Origin: Amoebophrya sp. A120
Lineage: Eukaryota > Sar > Dinophyceae > Syndiniales > Amoebophryaceae
Reading direction: 5' to 3'
Assembly: GCA_905178155.1 (NCBI GenBank)
Contig: CAJINV010000006.1
Coordinates: 2,644,658 to 2,708,657, forward strand
DNA length: 64,000 nucleotides
Under the pieces are notes generated by a model that searched no databases, was not told where the DNA came from, and saw only the letters and a list, made by a program, of their open reading frames with translations. Shown here one piece after another: positions 35,301 to 47,400 of this stretch; the stretch's first letter is position 1; each line of letters opens with the position of its first letter. A program made the position numbers and the translations under genes.

Positions 35301-36687
35301 TGACAAAAGGATTTGTGGTCACAAATCACGCTACACAAATCTCCGGTTTAGTATGGGGAGGGGGGATTTTTCCTTTTGATATGGCTGCAGGAGCGGCTGT
35401 GCGAGGAGATTCTGGGCGGGAGGCAGAACGTATGGATTGCAAAAATGTCTGGGTCTGGAAAGATGCAACTTGTCATGCGCATTTTAGAACAATGAAAAAA
35501 TCTGTCATGCACGGGGAGCAAAAGTAGCCATCTTTCTGGTCTCCGAAAGAAGGGATTTGTCATGCGGATTAGGCATTGAGAAAACTGCTCAAAACCTGTT
35601 TTGCTGGGGCTTGCATGACAGACCTTCTGTGTGACGCAGACTCTGCATCACAAACATTTGCAATCTTCCAGACCCAGACATTTTTACACTTGATAGAACG
35701 AGCTGTGCGACTATTTGATGCAGCAGATTCTGGAAAATCAGGTCCAGCTGAGGTACCCGGACGGCACGTTGAAGCCAAAATGGACGTCGGTGGACAGTGA
35801 AAACAACGACACGATAATAGACGACGACGATGACGAGTACAATTTGAAACTAAACTCCACCACCAACGGCTACGAGTTTGTGGAACTGCTTCGGAAGACC
35901 TGCATCCCGCACCTGCAACAAGCGACGTTTGTGACCGTCCGGTTGTGGCGCATGCTGGTCTTCGAGTTTAGGAGGCGGGGGCTGGACCACTGCTTATCAA
36001 AAGGAAAAATCTACTTCCCTCTCCCCAGTAGATCTGAAACGAAATTTATTGTGATGCTGGTTTAGTATCTATTTGGGTACACAAAAAGTTTACTTCATGC
36101 AGATCCTAAGCGGCCCACGTAGCGATCATTATCTATCATGTAGTCCTCTCGGCGTAGATGTGTCGCATGGCAGACGCAACCGGCCCATCTGGAAGCCTAA
36201 ACTATTAAACAGCCTGAGAAATTATAATTATCGTGTCGTGCACCATCCGCCGGCGGACACCACTGGCGTTGCTTTCCTGCAAGTAGTCATGACAGAGCTG
36301 ATTTATTATTGTGTACACAAATGAGCAAGTAGAGGACGAACACAGACTTGTTCTCTTTTGAATACGGGGACGGGGGGAAATTCTTGCCCACAATACTGCT
36401 TCATGGACTTTGACACCCAGGAGTTAAACCGGATTTCCGAACTCTACTTTGAGTCGGTCGACCAGCGGGCGAATGACTATTTTGCCAAGTTGCCCCGCGC
36501 GCGCGCCGCGGAGAACCATGGAGCCACAGAGGAGGAACTGGAGGCCGCGCGCACGGAGCGGTGGGGCGAGTGGCTACAGTGGTGCGAGGAAAGGTTCGGA
36601 GACCAAAAGGCGAAAGTGGCCCAGGAAGAGTTTGAGCACCGGCTGGAGACCGGGAATCTCAATTTGGGGTACCGCCACTGGGAATAA
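29388..36687 (+). CDS. RBM25/Snu71-like splicing factor (RRM-like + PWI), 923 aa, 18 exons
   Basis: Exons: 29388-29433, 29597-29623, 29908-30045, 30364-30975, 31241-31295, 31583-31645, 31800-31815, 32003-32108, 32342-32438, 32593-32679, 32999-33361, 33698-33860, 34131-34193, 34539-34705, 34927-35070, 35387-35430, 35701-35994, 36401-36687; sum 2772 nt. GT-AG introns: 29434-29596, 31816-32002, 34194-34538; the other 14 are introners. Residues 80-310 are Gly/Gln/Asn/His-rich. Around 325-400 is an RRM-like fold: TLLLANLD (RNP2-like), LKNCGTVKGF, DDFCFVQYG (RNP1-like), then an Asp/Glu run. A Lys/Arg/Glu-rich helical middle follows. Residues about 690-825 match PWI: ARPWLQERLCEEILGG, NELCDYLMQQIL, and TVRLWRMLVFEF. 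RRM plus charged middle plus C-terminal PWI is RBM25, the U1 snRNP-associated splicing regulator (yeast Snu71 relative). Unlike animal RBM25, about 95 residues follow the PWI. Confidence 0.85.
31646..31794. mobile_element. Introner family D (type example); 8 copies, most compact
   Basis: Arms with inner AAAAGTATCGTACTCGTA / TACGAGTACGATACTTTT. Three copies are exactly 149 bp (24573-24721, 31646-31794, 32439-32587). Others: 23100-23253, 26510-26684, 27372-27531, 39208-39371 and the 931-bp nested one at 5925-6855. Flanking pentamer here: GGGAG. Confidence 0.9.
31795..31815 (+). other. Microexon of the RBM25-like gene (21 nt including the duplicated pentamer)
   Basis: Sequence between a D introner (ends 31794) and a GT-AG intron (starts 31816). 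It contributes Gly-Arg-Arg-Lys-Val-Glu-Lys and holds the frame on both sides. It is an example of one exon defined by two different intron classes. Confidence 0.75.
32109..32336. mobile_element. Introner family E (type example); 5 copies
   Basis: Arms TATGAGAGTGCACAACCCCT and GGGGGAGTTGTGCGCTGTCATA-type, rich in CCCCCTCCCCCTCA; 218-228 bp. Copies: 476-695, 2460-2682, 9556-9773, 26807-27033, 32109-32336. Flanking pentamer here: GAAGA. Confidence 0.9.
35071..35381. mobile_element. Introner family B (type example); about 11 copies
   Basis: Arms TATTGTGAGGAAAAATCCCC and GGGGATTTTTCCTTTTGATA; 311-401 bp in intact copies. Interiors carry short palindromes of the form GATTTGTGTACACAAATC. Copies: 1493-1818, 25210-25525, 30046-30358, 32680-32993, 35071-35381, 35995-36395, 44752-45092, 48331-48701, 52993-53320, 57618-57940, and a decayed one at 56166-56349. 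Flanking pentamer here: TGGCT. Confidence 0.9.
35431..35695. mobile_element. Introner family A (type example); 38 copies
   Basis: Arm core GTCTGGGTCTGG / CCAGACCCAGAC between outer TATCAAATGC and GCATTTGATA; 203-313 bp, one of 526. Copies: 3721-4017, 4773-5085, 8012-8273, 8698-8954, 9200-9456, 22135-22402, 23921-24181, 24244-24521, 25570-25804, 25861-26115, 26193-26471, 27087-27338, 28243-28494, 30976-31235, 33861-34125, 35431-35695, 38730-38996, 39497-39757, 39882-40143, 40565-40821, 41185-41436, 41586-41847, 41909-42171, 42404-42664, 44467-44669, 47403-47928, 50097-50384, 51774-52029, 52206-52467, 52569-52830, 53380-53643, 54131-54389, 54888-55149, 58639-58900, 59015-59266, 60790-61051, 61924-62200, 63801-edge. 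Here the flanking pentamer is GAACG on both sides. Confidence 0.9.
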
Positions 36688-37811
36688 GTATAAGTAGTAT
36701 AACAAATGAACGAGCAGTTGTACCTGGTTCTTGAGACGTGGTGCGAAATAAACTTTTGCCCTCTGGGTAAGTACTTACTTATACAACATCTCTGCCGAAG
36801 TAGAAGAAAACGACATTGAATTTGAGTGTTTGAACAAAGAGCCCAAGTAGAAGAAGTTCTTGTCATGAAGAAACACATATTTGAATCAACAGTGACGACG
36901 AGACCTAGTACAACTACATTTTGCCCAGGCCGTGGCCCGCGCTCTCAACAAGAACTTCTTGCGGTGATAAAGAACTTTGTCACAATTATACCTGTTCGTC
37001 TCGATGTTCACGTGTAGTGCATGGAGTTCTTGTTCAATATGGTCAGCCAGGAACAACTCAATAGTGGTGTCATCCTTAGACAGAAGAACAAGTCGTTTCC
37101 TTTCACGCTTTCAAAATCCTGAAGTAGGACTTTCTCGTCGCGCAAAGCATTTTTTTTCGTTCGTTCTTTGTCCTTCTCCTCTGCGCTGGCCAGCGACGCT
37201 GCGGTTCTCGAAAAGCGCAGTTAGTAGTTACTACCAGATCATTAACGTCCACCCTCGTCCAGCTCGTGGCGGTAGAAATAGTAAATTGAATAATCTACAC
37301 GTTCGAGTGCATCATGATATCTTGACCAACACATCGTCCATTTTCGTTCTTCCGTTCTGTTGGATCTTTATAAATTTCACGACCGCAGGTAATCTAATAT
37401 GGATTTTATTAGTCCACGTATCGTGTCTGATAGTACAACAACGGCAGTCCTCGTCCCTGCAGTCGTAAGTATGCGTTTCTGTACTGCTGCTCCTCGTCCG
37501 AATAATTCTCGTGCATCGTATTATTGACTATAGTACTGAGTCGTGGTAGCAGCTTGTTTTGCCCCACGAAGAGGTTGACCATTAACTTCCGAAAACAAGT
37601 TGACCACATAAAAATTCGCTCCTTCGATACTGAAGACTTTGAAGAATCTTCCATCATCTTGGCAGTGCTCCGTTACCACCCGACTTCGAAGGAGATAAAC
37701 TTCACTCGCCTTTCGATTTATGTGTTTATTTTTTCACCGGTCCTCGCATTTTTACTTTGGCGAGCGCGGGATAATAATTCCTGTCTACCCAACGAACCTT
37801 AACAAGAAAAA
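36688..37811. other. Spacer between RBM25-like and phosphatase genes
   Basis: AT-rich with scattered short frames and no introner. Nothing else recognisable. Confidence 0.5.
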
Positions 37812-40800
37812 ATGGCGACCAGAAAAAACGTAAACGGCCTGCTTGTATCCGTATCGGCCGCAGTAGCACCCCCTCAGGCACCAGGCGAGAACCCCCGGTA
37901 CTCTCGAACCGGCTGCGACCACCAGCAGCGCTTGTCTTGTTCGCTAGAAGAACTACAAAAAAGCACGAAAAAACGGACGCGTTTGACGTTCTTCCCCTGC
38001 TCAAAGAAACTGCAGCTCCTGGCCAGCGCAGTGCTGTTCTTCATTTCCGGGCACGATGAAAATATTTACCGTGGTACCAACGCGCTTTATTCTTTCACAA
38101 ATGGTTTGCTACTGCCGAAGGTGCAGCAGAGGCGGCACCGCCAGAGGAAAGTGAGTAGAACGGTCACGGCTACTGATGTTCCCAGTACAGCTCCTGCTTC
38201 CAGCACGACGGCTACTGACGTTCCCAGTACAACTCCTGCTTCCATCGCGGAGATTGCCGGGGAGGACAAGAAGGGGCGGGCGGCTACTTCTTTCACGTCT
38301 CAAACATCAGGAGAAGATCAAGACTCCTTGCCCCGGAAGCGCAATCAAAACCTCCTGCTGCAGAGGGAGATGAAAAAAGAGCGGCAGGCCGGGGAAACGA
38401 CCGAAAGCGCGGGGGCGAATATTAAACACGAGGATTTGTTGCGCTCTGTTGAAACGATCGGCTCGGTTCTACTGGAAAGCGGCAGCACGGGCGGGAACAA
38501 GAGATCATCTCCAACGACTTTCCCTACGTCTAAAAACACTTCCGGCAGGAAAGAGCAAAAGCAGAAGAAGAAGAAGAAGAAGAAGAAGACCACCTACTAC
38601 CCGTCTAAAAATAAATCTCTGCTGGAGCTTATGAAAACGCGGAAAGAGCACTGCTCCGGCGGCGGCGGGGGCACACAGTACACCTTTGGTGCCGCCCCGC
38701 AGGCGTACACGGCGATGCCCGGCGCTACCATATATCAAATGCAAATGTCTCTGGGTCTGGAATAAACTTGTGATGCTGGCCGGCGAATCCTGAAGACGCC
38801 ACAAATTATGACGGCTCAGCATGACAAGTTTCTGAGTTGCAAGGTGTTATCTATTCAGCATGACAGACTGCGTTTTTGCATGGCAGAACATTGGGACTTT
38901 TGCGTAAGAACGCGCATGACAGTTTTGGGAGTCATGCTAGCAGAGCAACACAAACTTGCACTCTTCCAGAGGACGCAGACATCTTTGCAATGCATACTAT
39001 CTTGGGGGTATCAAGTCCCGACGCGGCTGGATTGGTCGGGGCCAGAGCGGGGGCAGTTTTCGGTGGGGGTACGAATCCCGACCAGTCCCTGTCCGCAGGA
39101 ACGGCGAGCTCCTCTACCACGTCCAGCACTAGTAGTACCAGCACTACACGGGAGCCCTGGGTCCCCGACCGCTGCCAAGGGGTGCAGGCGAACCCGGGGA
39201 AAACCGGTATGCATTGCAAAAGTATCGTAGTCGTAGTAAAAGTAATTGCAGTAATGCATGACAAATCCAACTGTCTACCCGAACACGCATGACAAATTGC
39301 ATTTGTCTTGTTGCGAAAATTAGTAATGCAATTTTTTCTACTAGTAAGTACGTGTAGTTTTGCAATGCATAACCGTGCCGCCGGAGCGGTACGTGGACTA
39401 CAACGGGCAGAAGGTGAAAGGCGTTTTCATGGTGATAGCGGACTGGGGCTGGACCCCGGGCGCCAAGTCGGACACCGGCTGCCAGATGGCCATCGGTATG
39501 AATTGCAAAAATGTCTGGGTCTGGAAGAGGACAAGTTTCTCATGCACATTTTCCATGATCCACGATGTCTGTTATGCATGCCCTAGCAGCACAGATTTTT
39601 TGAGCGCTTATGGATGCGCATCCCGCATGACAAATGCCCTATCCGTGTAGCCAAATTTGACTCCTCTTGCTGCTCACGCAATACAGATTTTTTTTAGCAT
39701 CCAAATGCAGCATCACAAGTTGCACTGCTCCACCCCCAGACATATTTGCAATGCATAATCGGCCGCGAGGCGCTGAACTACCTAAACGACAAGGGCATGA
39801 CGCACCTGCTCAAATTTGTGCTTGCCGCGGGGGACAATATCTACGGCGGCGCTGTGGACGGCAGTTTGCAGGATATCTGGCTATGAAGTACAAATATGTC
39901 TGGGTCTGGAAGAATGCAATATTTGTGATACAGGTTTTCCATGACCCACGAGGCCTGGCATGCAGCACCGAGCATGAGAGATGCTGTGAGGTGTCTACCA
40001 TGCCTATTCCGCATGAGAAACTCCCTGTCCACCTGGTCAAAAGCGGACATCTTTTGGTAATCATGCAATACAAATTTTTGCATGATCCAGACTCAGCATG
40101 ACAGGTTGCAACCTTCCCGACCCAGACATATTTGCATTTGATACTGGCTGAATCGGTACGACAAGGAGCTCACCTGCGTACCCTGGTACGCAGTGCTGGG
40201 GAACCACGATTTCGGGCTATCCTGAGTAAAAACGTCCCCACACCAGAGTCAAGGTGGGACGAAATCTGCTAGGCAAATCTGTCAGCTTTTGCTGTTGCGC
40301 ATGACAAGTTTGGCGCCGTAGTGTAACTCTGTTTAGCTTGTTCAGCAGCGTCACAGATCTATAGGACTACGCTGATCCTCGCATCACAAATCCCAAAAAG
40401 CGACTAGAGACTGCTTCTCATGGGTCTTCGACTGAGAAACATTTTCAGCATGCAGATTTGCATTACAACTCTGGGGAGCTGGGAACGTTTTTACAAATGA
40501 TACGGGCACACCGGGGAAAAGCGGTGCTGGCCCTACCCGGAGGAGGCGAATTGTGGGCAGATAATATGCATTGCAAAAATGTCGGGATCTGGAAAAATGT
40601 AGGACTCGTCATGCTTGTGTGGCATGCCTCTTAGATCTGTGATGCGTAAGCAGGAACGGGGCCTCTTGCCTGTCATGCAAAAACGCAGGTTGCCATGCGG
40701 AAAACGAAACACATGGCAGTGCAAAAAACTTGTCATGCTCGGCTGCATATAATTGTAGTGCGCCCACCATTCAGAGACTTGCATCACAAATTTCCAGACC

Positions 40801-42709
40801 CAAACATTTTTGCATTTGATAGATAAACGGCGATTACGAAACGGTGCGGACGAGCAAGCAGTGCATCCCCAAGCGTGAGTATCGCAAGAAAAAACTGTTT
40901 CACTGTGAAGTTGTGATGCAGAAAATGGAGCACAGAGCTATTTGTCTTGCTACACCTGCAAGACATTGGATTTTGAAGCGTGTTTCCCCTTGGGAAGCGC
41001 GCATGGCAAGTGCTTCGCGTCATGTGTAGCAAACTGGTGATGCAGATATTGCAAAATCATCACAGTGAAACAGTTTTTTCGTGGGATAGTGAGTGGAGCG
41101 GCAGCCGGGACTGCTGGGCCATGCCCAAGGCGAGCTACTCTGTGACGGCCTGGGAGGAGGAGCTGAACTTGACGCTGATTGGCATATCGAGTGCAAAAAT
41201 GTCTGGGTCTGGAAAAATTGGAATCTGTAATGCGTGTCTTGCACTCCTGTCAAATCTGTATTGCGCGACCGACAAAAGCGCGAATTCTTTGTCATGCAAA
41301 AACGCAGGTTCTCATGCGGATTACACATGAGAAGGCGCCCTGAAAATTCGTCATGCTTGGCTGCACTCAGGGGTGTGCTCAGTCATCGCCACTTGGCATC
41401 ACAAGTTTCCAGACCCAGACATATTTGCAATTCATATGGCACCGACGGCAACGATCTGTGGCACTACGGGTACCCCTTCGGCTCCTGGGGGCGCGGGGCG
41501 ACGCAGGGTCCGCTGGGGCGGCTCAAGGAGGAGGGCCTGGCCGAGCTGCGCGACCGCCTGGGGCAAAAAACGGCACAGAACATCGTATCAAATGCAAATA
41601 TGTCTGGGTCTGGAAAGTTCCGAGATTTGTCATGCTAGTCTGGCATGACTCCTAGCTCTGTGTTGCGTCACCGCGAACAAGAGCTCCACTTGACAGTCGT
41701 GCAAAAACGCATTTCTCATGCGAATTACGCAACTCAGAACTACGGAAAAACTTGTCATGCTTGGTAGCGCATTAGAGTGTTGTGTACTCACTACTCCCTT
41801 CCTTGCATCACAAGTTTCCAGACATCCAGGGATATTTGCAACGCATACATCGTGGTGTTTAACCACTACCCGTGGGACTACGCGGGAGATTCGCGACAGT
41901 GGTACGAATATCAAGTGCAAAAATGTCTGGGTCTGGAAAAGTGCAAACTTGTCATGCAGATTTTCCCTGACCCATAAGGTCTGGAATGCGGGACTTAGCA
42001 TGACAGACATTCTGTGAGATCCCTATCATGCCTATCCTGCATGAGAAACTCCCTCCCAACTTGGTCAAAAGTGGACAGCTTTTGGCACGCATGCAGCACA
42101 GATTTTTGCATGCTTCAGATTTACCATGACAAGTTGCCACCTTCCAGACCCAGACATATTTGCAATTGATAACGAAAATGACCTGAACGGCGCCGTGCGC
42201 GACCAGGGAAAAACGGTGTTCTTCTTTGCGGGGCACACCCACACCACGCAGGGGCCGAAGGACTTTGACCCAAAAAACGACGTGCAGCACTACATTTCCG
42301 GGGGGGCCGGCGGCTACTGCACCGACGAGTGTGGCGGGGGGTGGGGCGGAGTCAATTTCGGCCTGGTGAAAGAGGACGGAACCATCGAGGTGGTCAAAGC
42401 GCCTATCAACTGTAAAAATGTCTGGGTCTGGAAGATTGCAGACTTGTCATGCATATTTTGTATGATGATTGACGCCTCTAATGCATGATCTAGCAACACA
42501 GATTTTTAGAGAGCTTCCTAATGCCTATTCCGCATGAGAAATGCCCTCTCCGCGTAACACAAACTGGAGTCCTGTTGCTGGTCATCCAATACAGATTTTT
42601 TTGGAATCCAAAGACAGCATTACAAGTTGCATCCTTCCAGACCCAGACATTTTTACATTTGATAGCGCCGGAGGGAAAACAAATCGACGAGTGCCGCAAG
42701 TTCCGCTAG
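37812..42709 (+). CDS. Purple acid phosphatase-like metallophosphoesterase, 699 aa, 12 exons
   Basis: Exons: 37812-38729, 39002-39207, 39377-39496, 39763-39881, 40149-40217, 40508-40564, 40827-40879, 41094-41184, 41442-41585, 41853-41908, 42177-42403, 42670-42709; sum 2100 nt. All 11 introns are introners (eight A, one each C, D, F); no GT-AG intron. Metal-binding motifs appear in the order of purple/tartrate-resistant acid phosphatases: VIADWG (about 395-400), GDNIYGG (about 438-444), VLGNHDFG (Asn-His-Asp about 474-476), VFNHYPW (His about 598), FAGHTHTTQG (His-x-His about 631-633). Each motif is in a different exon, so the enzyme is readable only after splicing. The N-terminal 300 residues are Ser/Thr/Lys-rich with a hydrophobic segment near residues 60-76 (possible anchor) and a poly-Lys run. 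Several Cys pairs in the catalytic part fit a secretory enzyme. It hydrolyses phosphomonoesters; its natural substrate is unknown. Confidence 0.9.
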
Positions 42710-42726
42710 AACACAAAATGTTCCGA

Positions 42727-42777
42727 CCTCAGGGCCATTTTTGTGGCAATGCTTTTTCCACGACGACGGCCCTGAGG
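42727..42777 (+). terminator. Hairpin just after the phosphatase stop codon
   Basis: CCTCAGGGCC (42727-42736) pairs with GGCCCTGAGG (42768-42777), starting 17 nt after the stop; the loop holds a further GTGG/CCAC pairing. It is in the 3' UTR. A role in 3'-end formation or mRNA stability is possible; the class assigned is only a guess. Confidence 0.4.
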
Positions 42778-44400
42778 CTTGTTCGCATTTTTGACAGCGA
42801 AGAGGTGATTTACTATGAAGCACCAGAATAAGAAGTAGCAAAGCCAAAAGAACTTCCTGTGAAATTTCTACTAGGAAATACCCAGCACTCAATACTACAA
42901 TATCTACGAAGTAAGAAGATGTTGATCATCTTTTCTCTTAGGGTTTGATGACTCGATTTTCGTTCAGTTTGCCGTTTTTCGGTTCTTTTCTACAACACCC
43001 GCAAACTATTTCCTTCCCGAAATGCACCCTTGTTTTCTCTTTGTCTTTCCAGCGGAAATAGAAAGACGAAGTGCTTCTGCTTTCTTTTTCCCTTTATTGC
43101 GGTAATGAAGGCTGGGCCAAGATGAACTGGTGTTCCGCTGAAAAGAACGACGAGCAAAAGAAGTTGCAAGGAAACCTGTTCGACTCGTCCCGGTTGGCTT
43201 CACTTTCATCTGACACGCTGATAATGATCGTGCATGGCGTCTAGTGTCCTCGTTCGGCGTTTATTTCGTAGCTTTGAAATAAAATCGCACATATGAACTC
43301 GTCTTTGCATGTAAGAAGTGAGTCACTGGAAAGCATCGTACTCGTACCAAATGTCGTCGAACATCATGACCTTAACCTGCGTTCTGTACTTGTTAGTACT
43401 ACTACTTCCTCGCTCCCGCAACGGAAGGTCGCAGGTGAATAGATAGATTTATCTTCGTTGTCGTGCCCAAAGAAGTTTTAGTTTTGCTTAGAATTACGAA
43501 TCTACTTCTGTCTTCCTTTAATGCAAACGAGGATGATCCCATGTTGACTTTCAAGTTCGTGCGTGGCCAGTCTTTGTCGTTCTTCTACGACCCAACGTTC
43601 ACGTCATTCGTCCACTGTCGCGTTTTCAGCATCTAGTATATTTCCAGTCAGACTACTTACACAACCGCTTCGACTTCTACGTACTTCCCCTCAGTTTCTT
43701 TGTATACCGCGCTCTTTCGACGTTTTTACTATTCCTTCAAGTGGTGAATGAATCGTCCTAGTTGTATATACTCCTCGTGGTCACGACTTGAAGTAAGCGG
43801 ACTAAGTACATCACTCCACTGCATGTGCGCACCAGTTGCCGTGTCGGTAGAGACATGATTACATATCATTATCCTAGTAGTTGTTCATCGTTTCGGCAAG
43901 GAGAAAAAGAAACGCACTCCTGTGCACGTTGCCTAGTAGTGGAAACACATTTATATGAGATTATAGAAACTTGGATTTCGTTCATCTCAGCGTGCTGCTG
44001 TCGCGTTGATATTGGAAGTCAGCTACTTACACTCCTTCGATTTATTATCTTCTCGCGGTCGTGCCTGACGTAATAAAGTTTCTCAAGAACTATTTTTACA
44101 GCCATTCTTATCCTCACGACAGCACAGGTCCCAATTCGTGTAGATTGCATTATCATGACCACGCAGCTTCTTCTTGTTCTTCCCAAAAGAAAAATATCAC
44201 CTCCCTCCTACATAAAGCACATTAAACTTCGTTGGTTTAGTGTGAGAACTGTAGTGCGACCTGTTGTAGTACAGCCGTATCAAAAACGAGATTCTCAACG
44301 CCGTAGCTGCAGGAGGAAATAACCATGAAGAGCAAATCTTTCGCGTGTAGATTTTTTGTTTGATCAAAATATAGTAGTGCTGCGCAACCGCAAGAGAACT
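42778..44400. other. Spacer between phosphatase and discoidin-like gene
   Basis: 1.6 kb, AT-rich with tracts of TACTACTACT and similar. No introner, apart from a degenerate scrap of a D arm (GCATCGTACTCGTA at about 43334). No gene recognised. Confidence 0.5.
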
Positions 44401-47400
44401 ATGTCCAACATGAGCAGCAGCAAGAGGATGGTCTGCCGGCGCTACTATTTTACCTCATCACAACTGTATGCATTGCAAATATACGTCTGGGTCGGGAACA
44501 TTGTCGGTGAGAGACTTGTAAGATACAATTGCCGGCGGGGCTGAGAGCGTTCGGAAAACTTGCCACTGTGCTTGTTTTCACTTCAACGTCGACGTCGTGT
44601 TGCAACATTCTACGATTCTGCGTCACAAGGTTCCAGGACCACGAGATGATGTATTTTTTGCAATGCATACGCACCTTCTGACACTCACGACATTTTTCGA
44701 CCATGGTGTGGTTGTCCGAACAGCAACTACAGCCGATGAGTGTGAAAATCGTATCGTGGAAGAAAATGCTCCCTCCCGACGCCTCAAGGAGATTTGTACT
44801 GCTGGATATGTGTACAAAGGTTTTTCGATTTTACAAGAAAGCACTGCGTGGTTATGATGTGGCCGGTCGCCGTGCATAATTGCTGTTCAGTTTACTATGA
44901 CAGCACACAGCTCTGGCTGCACGCGAAACCGTTCGTACGCTACAACAAACTGCCGCCCAGGACGAAACCGTTGTCCTGTGCCGGCAGCCGTTGTCCTGGA
45001 CCGGGTGCCAAAGTGACTTGTACGGGTGAACAAATTCAGCACGATACGCATCAGCTGGCAACTGGGAGGGAGGATCATTTTTCATCGTGATAAACCTGGG
45101 TCCGAGTTTTGTTTGGCGTTCGGATCGTCCAGATGATATACCGGACAAATGCATCGAGAGAACGTGCGCCAACCCGTTCGCCACAGTATCTGGTGAAGGA
45201 CACCCGACACCGTTTTTGGAGGCATCACTCTCGGAGGTAAGGCACGATGAAGATACAGACCGGCACTGGTTCCAAGGTTGCAGGGAGGTAGTCGAAAATC
45301 CCGCGGACGTTGATTGCAGCGGCCTACTTACCGGCAGATGCACTGCCGAGCAGTGTTGCAAGAGGATGAATTTGTGTCAAAAGAAGCCCGCGGAAAGCGA
45401 TTGGTCAAATACAGAGATCGGCTTGATACCAGTCTATCCCTCTTGTGCTGATCGAGGGGGCGCCGTGATTGTGGACTTGTACTCGTCGTACCCACATAGC
45501 CTGATAAAGTGTACAGACGACATGAAGAACTGTCCAGATAACGTTTGTTGCTTCGAAGAGGGAGCTGCTACACAAGCACAGAGCTCAATGACCTGTCAAA
45601 ATTTCTGCGAGAATTTGCGCGACAAAAATGGTGGATCACCGTTTCTGGCACCGCTGGGGTCCTCGGACCTTCTGAACAAGGAATGCGCAAACTTTGACTC
45701 TACCGTCGGCGGCTGGTGCAGTGTGAAGGAATGCCAGTGCGGGTGCAATGAAAATGATGGCTTTTTTATCACTTTGAAAACAGTGCTGGCCCTCCGAGTT
45801 CTCCCAGAAGTGTTGCCATGCCCGGAAAATTGTACAGGCAGGAACGTTTTTTACTCGGAAGCTTGTTGGGGAAAAGAGGCACGAACAGCAAGCGAGGTAA
45901 GTTTGGTGTATCAGAACAAGCATAGTCTGCTAGTCAGTTGAACAAACAGCAACTACCACCTGACGCATCACTCTAGCCATACAACTGAGCCTTTCTTACA
46001 GACAACGCGCTTCCTTTCTTGGTGAGGCATTGAATATTTGTATCCGCGGCGCCTGTATTTGTCGTGGTAATGCATTCTGTTCTTCTGGTCATGATATCAG
46101 CACCACTGATAAGGATATAACTTTTTCCTGTGGAGACGATAGGGCCAACGCTTTTCGTTGTGATAGCCTTCTTGAAAAGTCTTCGCGGCGTGGGCTACGC
46201 AACATCGTTGGCGGACTGCACAACGGAGTACGACATGGAAAGCACTCCTCCCGTTCAATGAATGGTTGTCTTTGACTTTGTCGTGCATTAAAATACAAAA
46301 TGACGAGATGAGGCATGCATTAGCATATAAATGAAAATGGGTACTATGGGATGATCCATGCAAGGAAGCACTCCGCCTCCCTGCAGGCCACAGCCCTGGC
46401 ATGCGGAAAAGTACTGATGCAATTGGAGAAGAACTAGCGTGCTGTCTTTTTGGTTAAATTTGAAACACAAGTAATTGCCGCAGTCGCATGATTACTCTCG
46501 CCAAAATAGGCGTCGCACGAAATCGCATTTTTGCACCGTGGCGCGCGACTCCTTGTGCGGAAGATTGTTCTGAGTGAAACCTATATCCCCAAAATTTGTT
46601 CGCGGCCCAGTTCTGACGACAAAAAAACAAAGTTTTCAAGAACGAATAAAAAAATCAAAATGCATAGTAATATACAGGACTGGTCCAACCCAACGTACGG
46701 GAGGGGGCGGCTTTCCTTACATTGGGGAACACCTCATTACGCGTTGCTTATCCTGAGGGAAAACGCCCGAGCCCCAGAGGCAAGCGGGGAATTGTGCATC
46801 ACAAATCCGGAAGTTTTGGGAGTCACGCACGACAAGGTCCTATCGGTGGTGTAGGGCACGTTAGCAAGGATTGCCGCATATCAAAGCCATGAGCTTATTA
46901 TACTGTTTACAGCATCACAACTTCGAAACATGACAACGAATGCGCTTCATGGGGATACGCGTGACAAATCTTCCTGTGGATGCAACCCTGCATGACAACT
47001 CTGGGATGGGGACGTTTTTCCTCTGGATGTTGCTGTGTGGAAATTATGAGTGCCCTGCTGCCACCCCTACGCCGGTGCGGGTAGTGCCCTCGACATACCC
47101 ATTGGAAGCGAGATTCGACTGCAGTAATTCCGGTGATTGCCCTGTGGCTGACGCAGCGGGGGTTTGTTGCTTGGAAAATAGTGTAGAAGTCACCGCCCAA
47201 GGCCAAGAGGGAAGTACTCGCAATTGCCAAACATTTTGTACCAACTTGCCGGGCTACCAGGGGCCGAACGATGCAGATAAAAAGGCTGCTCGGTGCCGCG
47301 AAGATAAAGACATGGGCTGGTGTAGTGTGAGGAAATGCGAGTGCGTTTGTGACACGGATTCCGGCTTCGCCGTCCAGGACGATGGGTCTTGCTCGTGTGA

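Noticed and set aside
43329-43352. D introner in the spacer after the phosphatase
   Set aside because: Only a fragment of one arm is present, with no partner arm and no duplication; it is kept as a degenerate scrap, not a feature.
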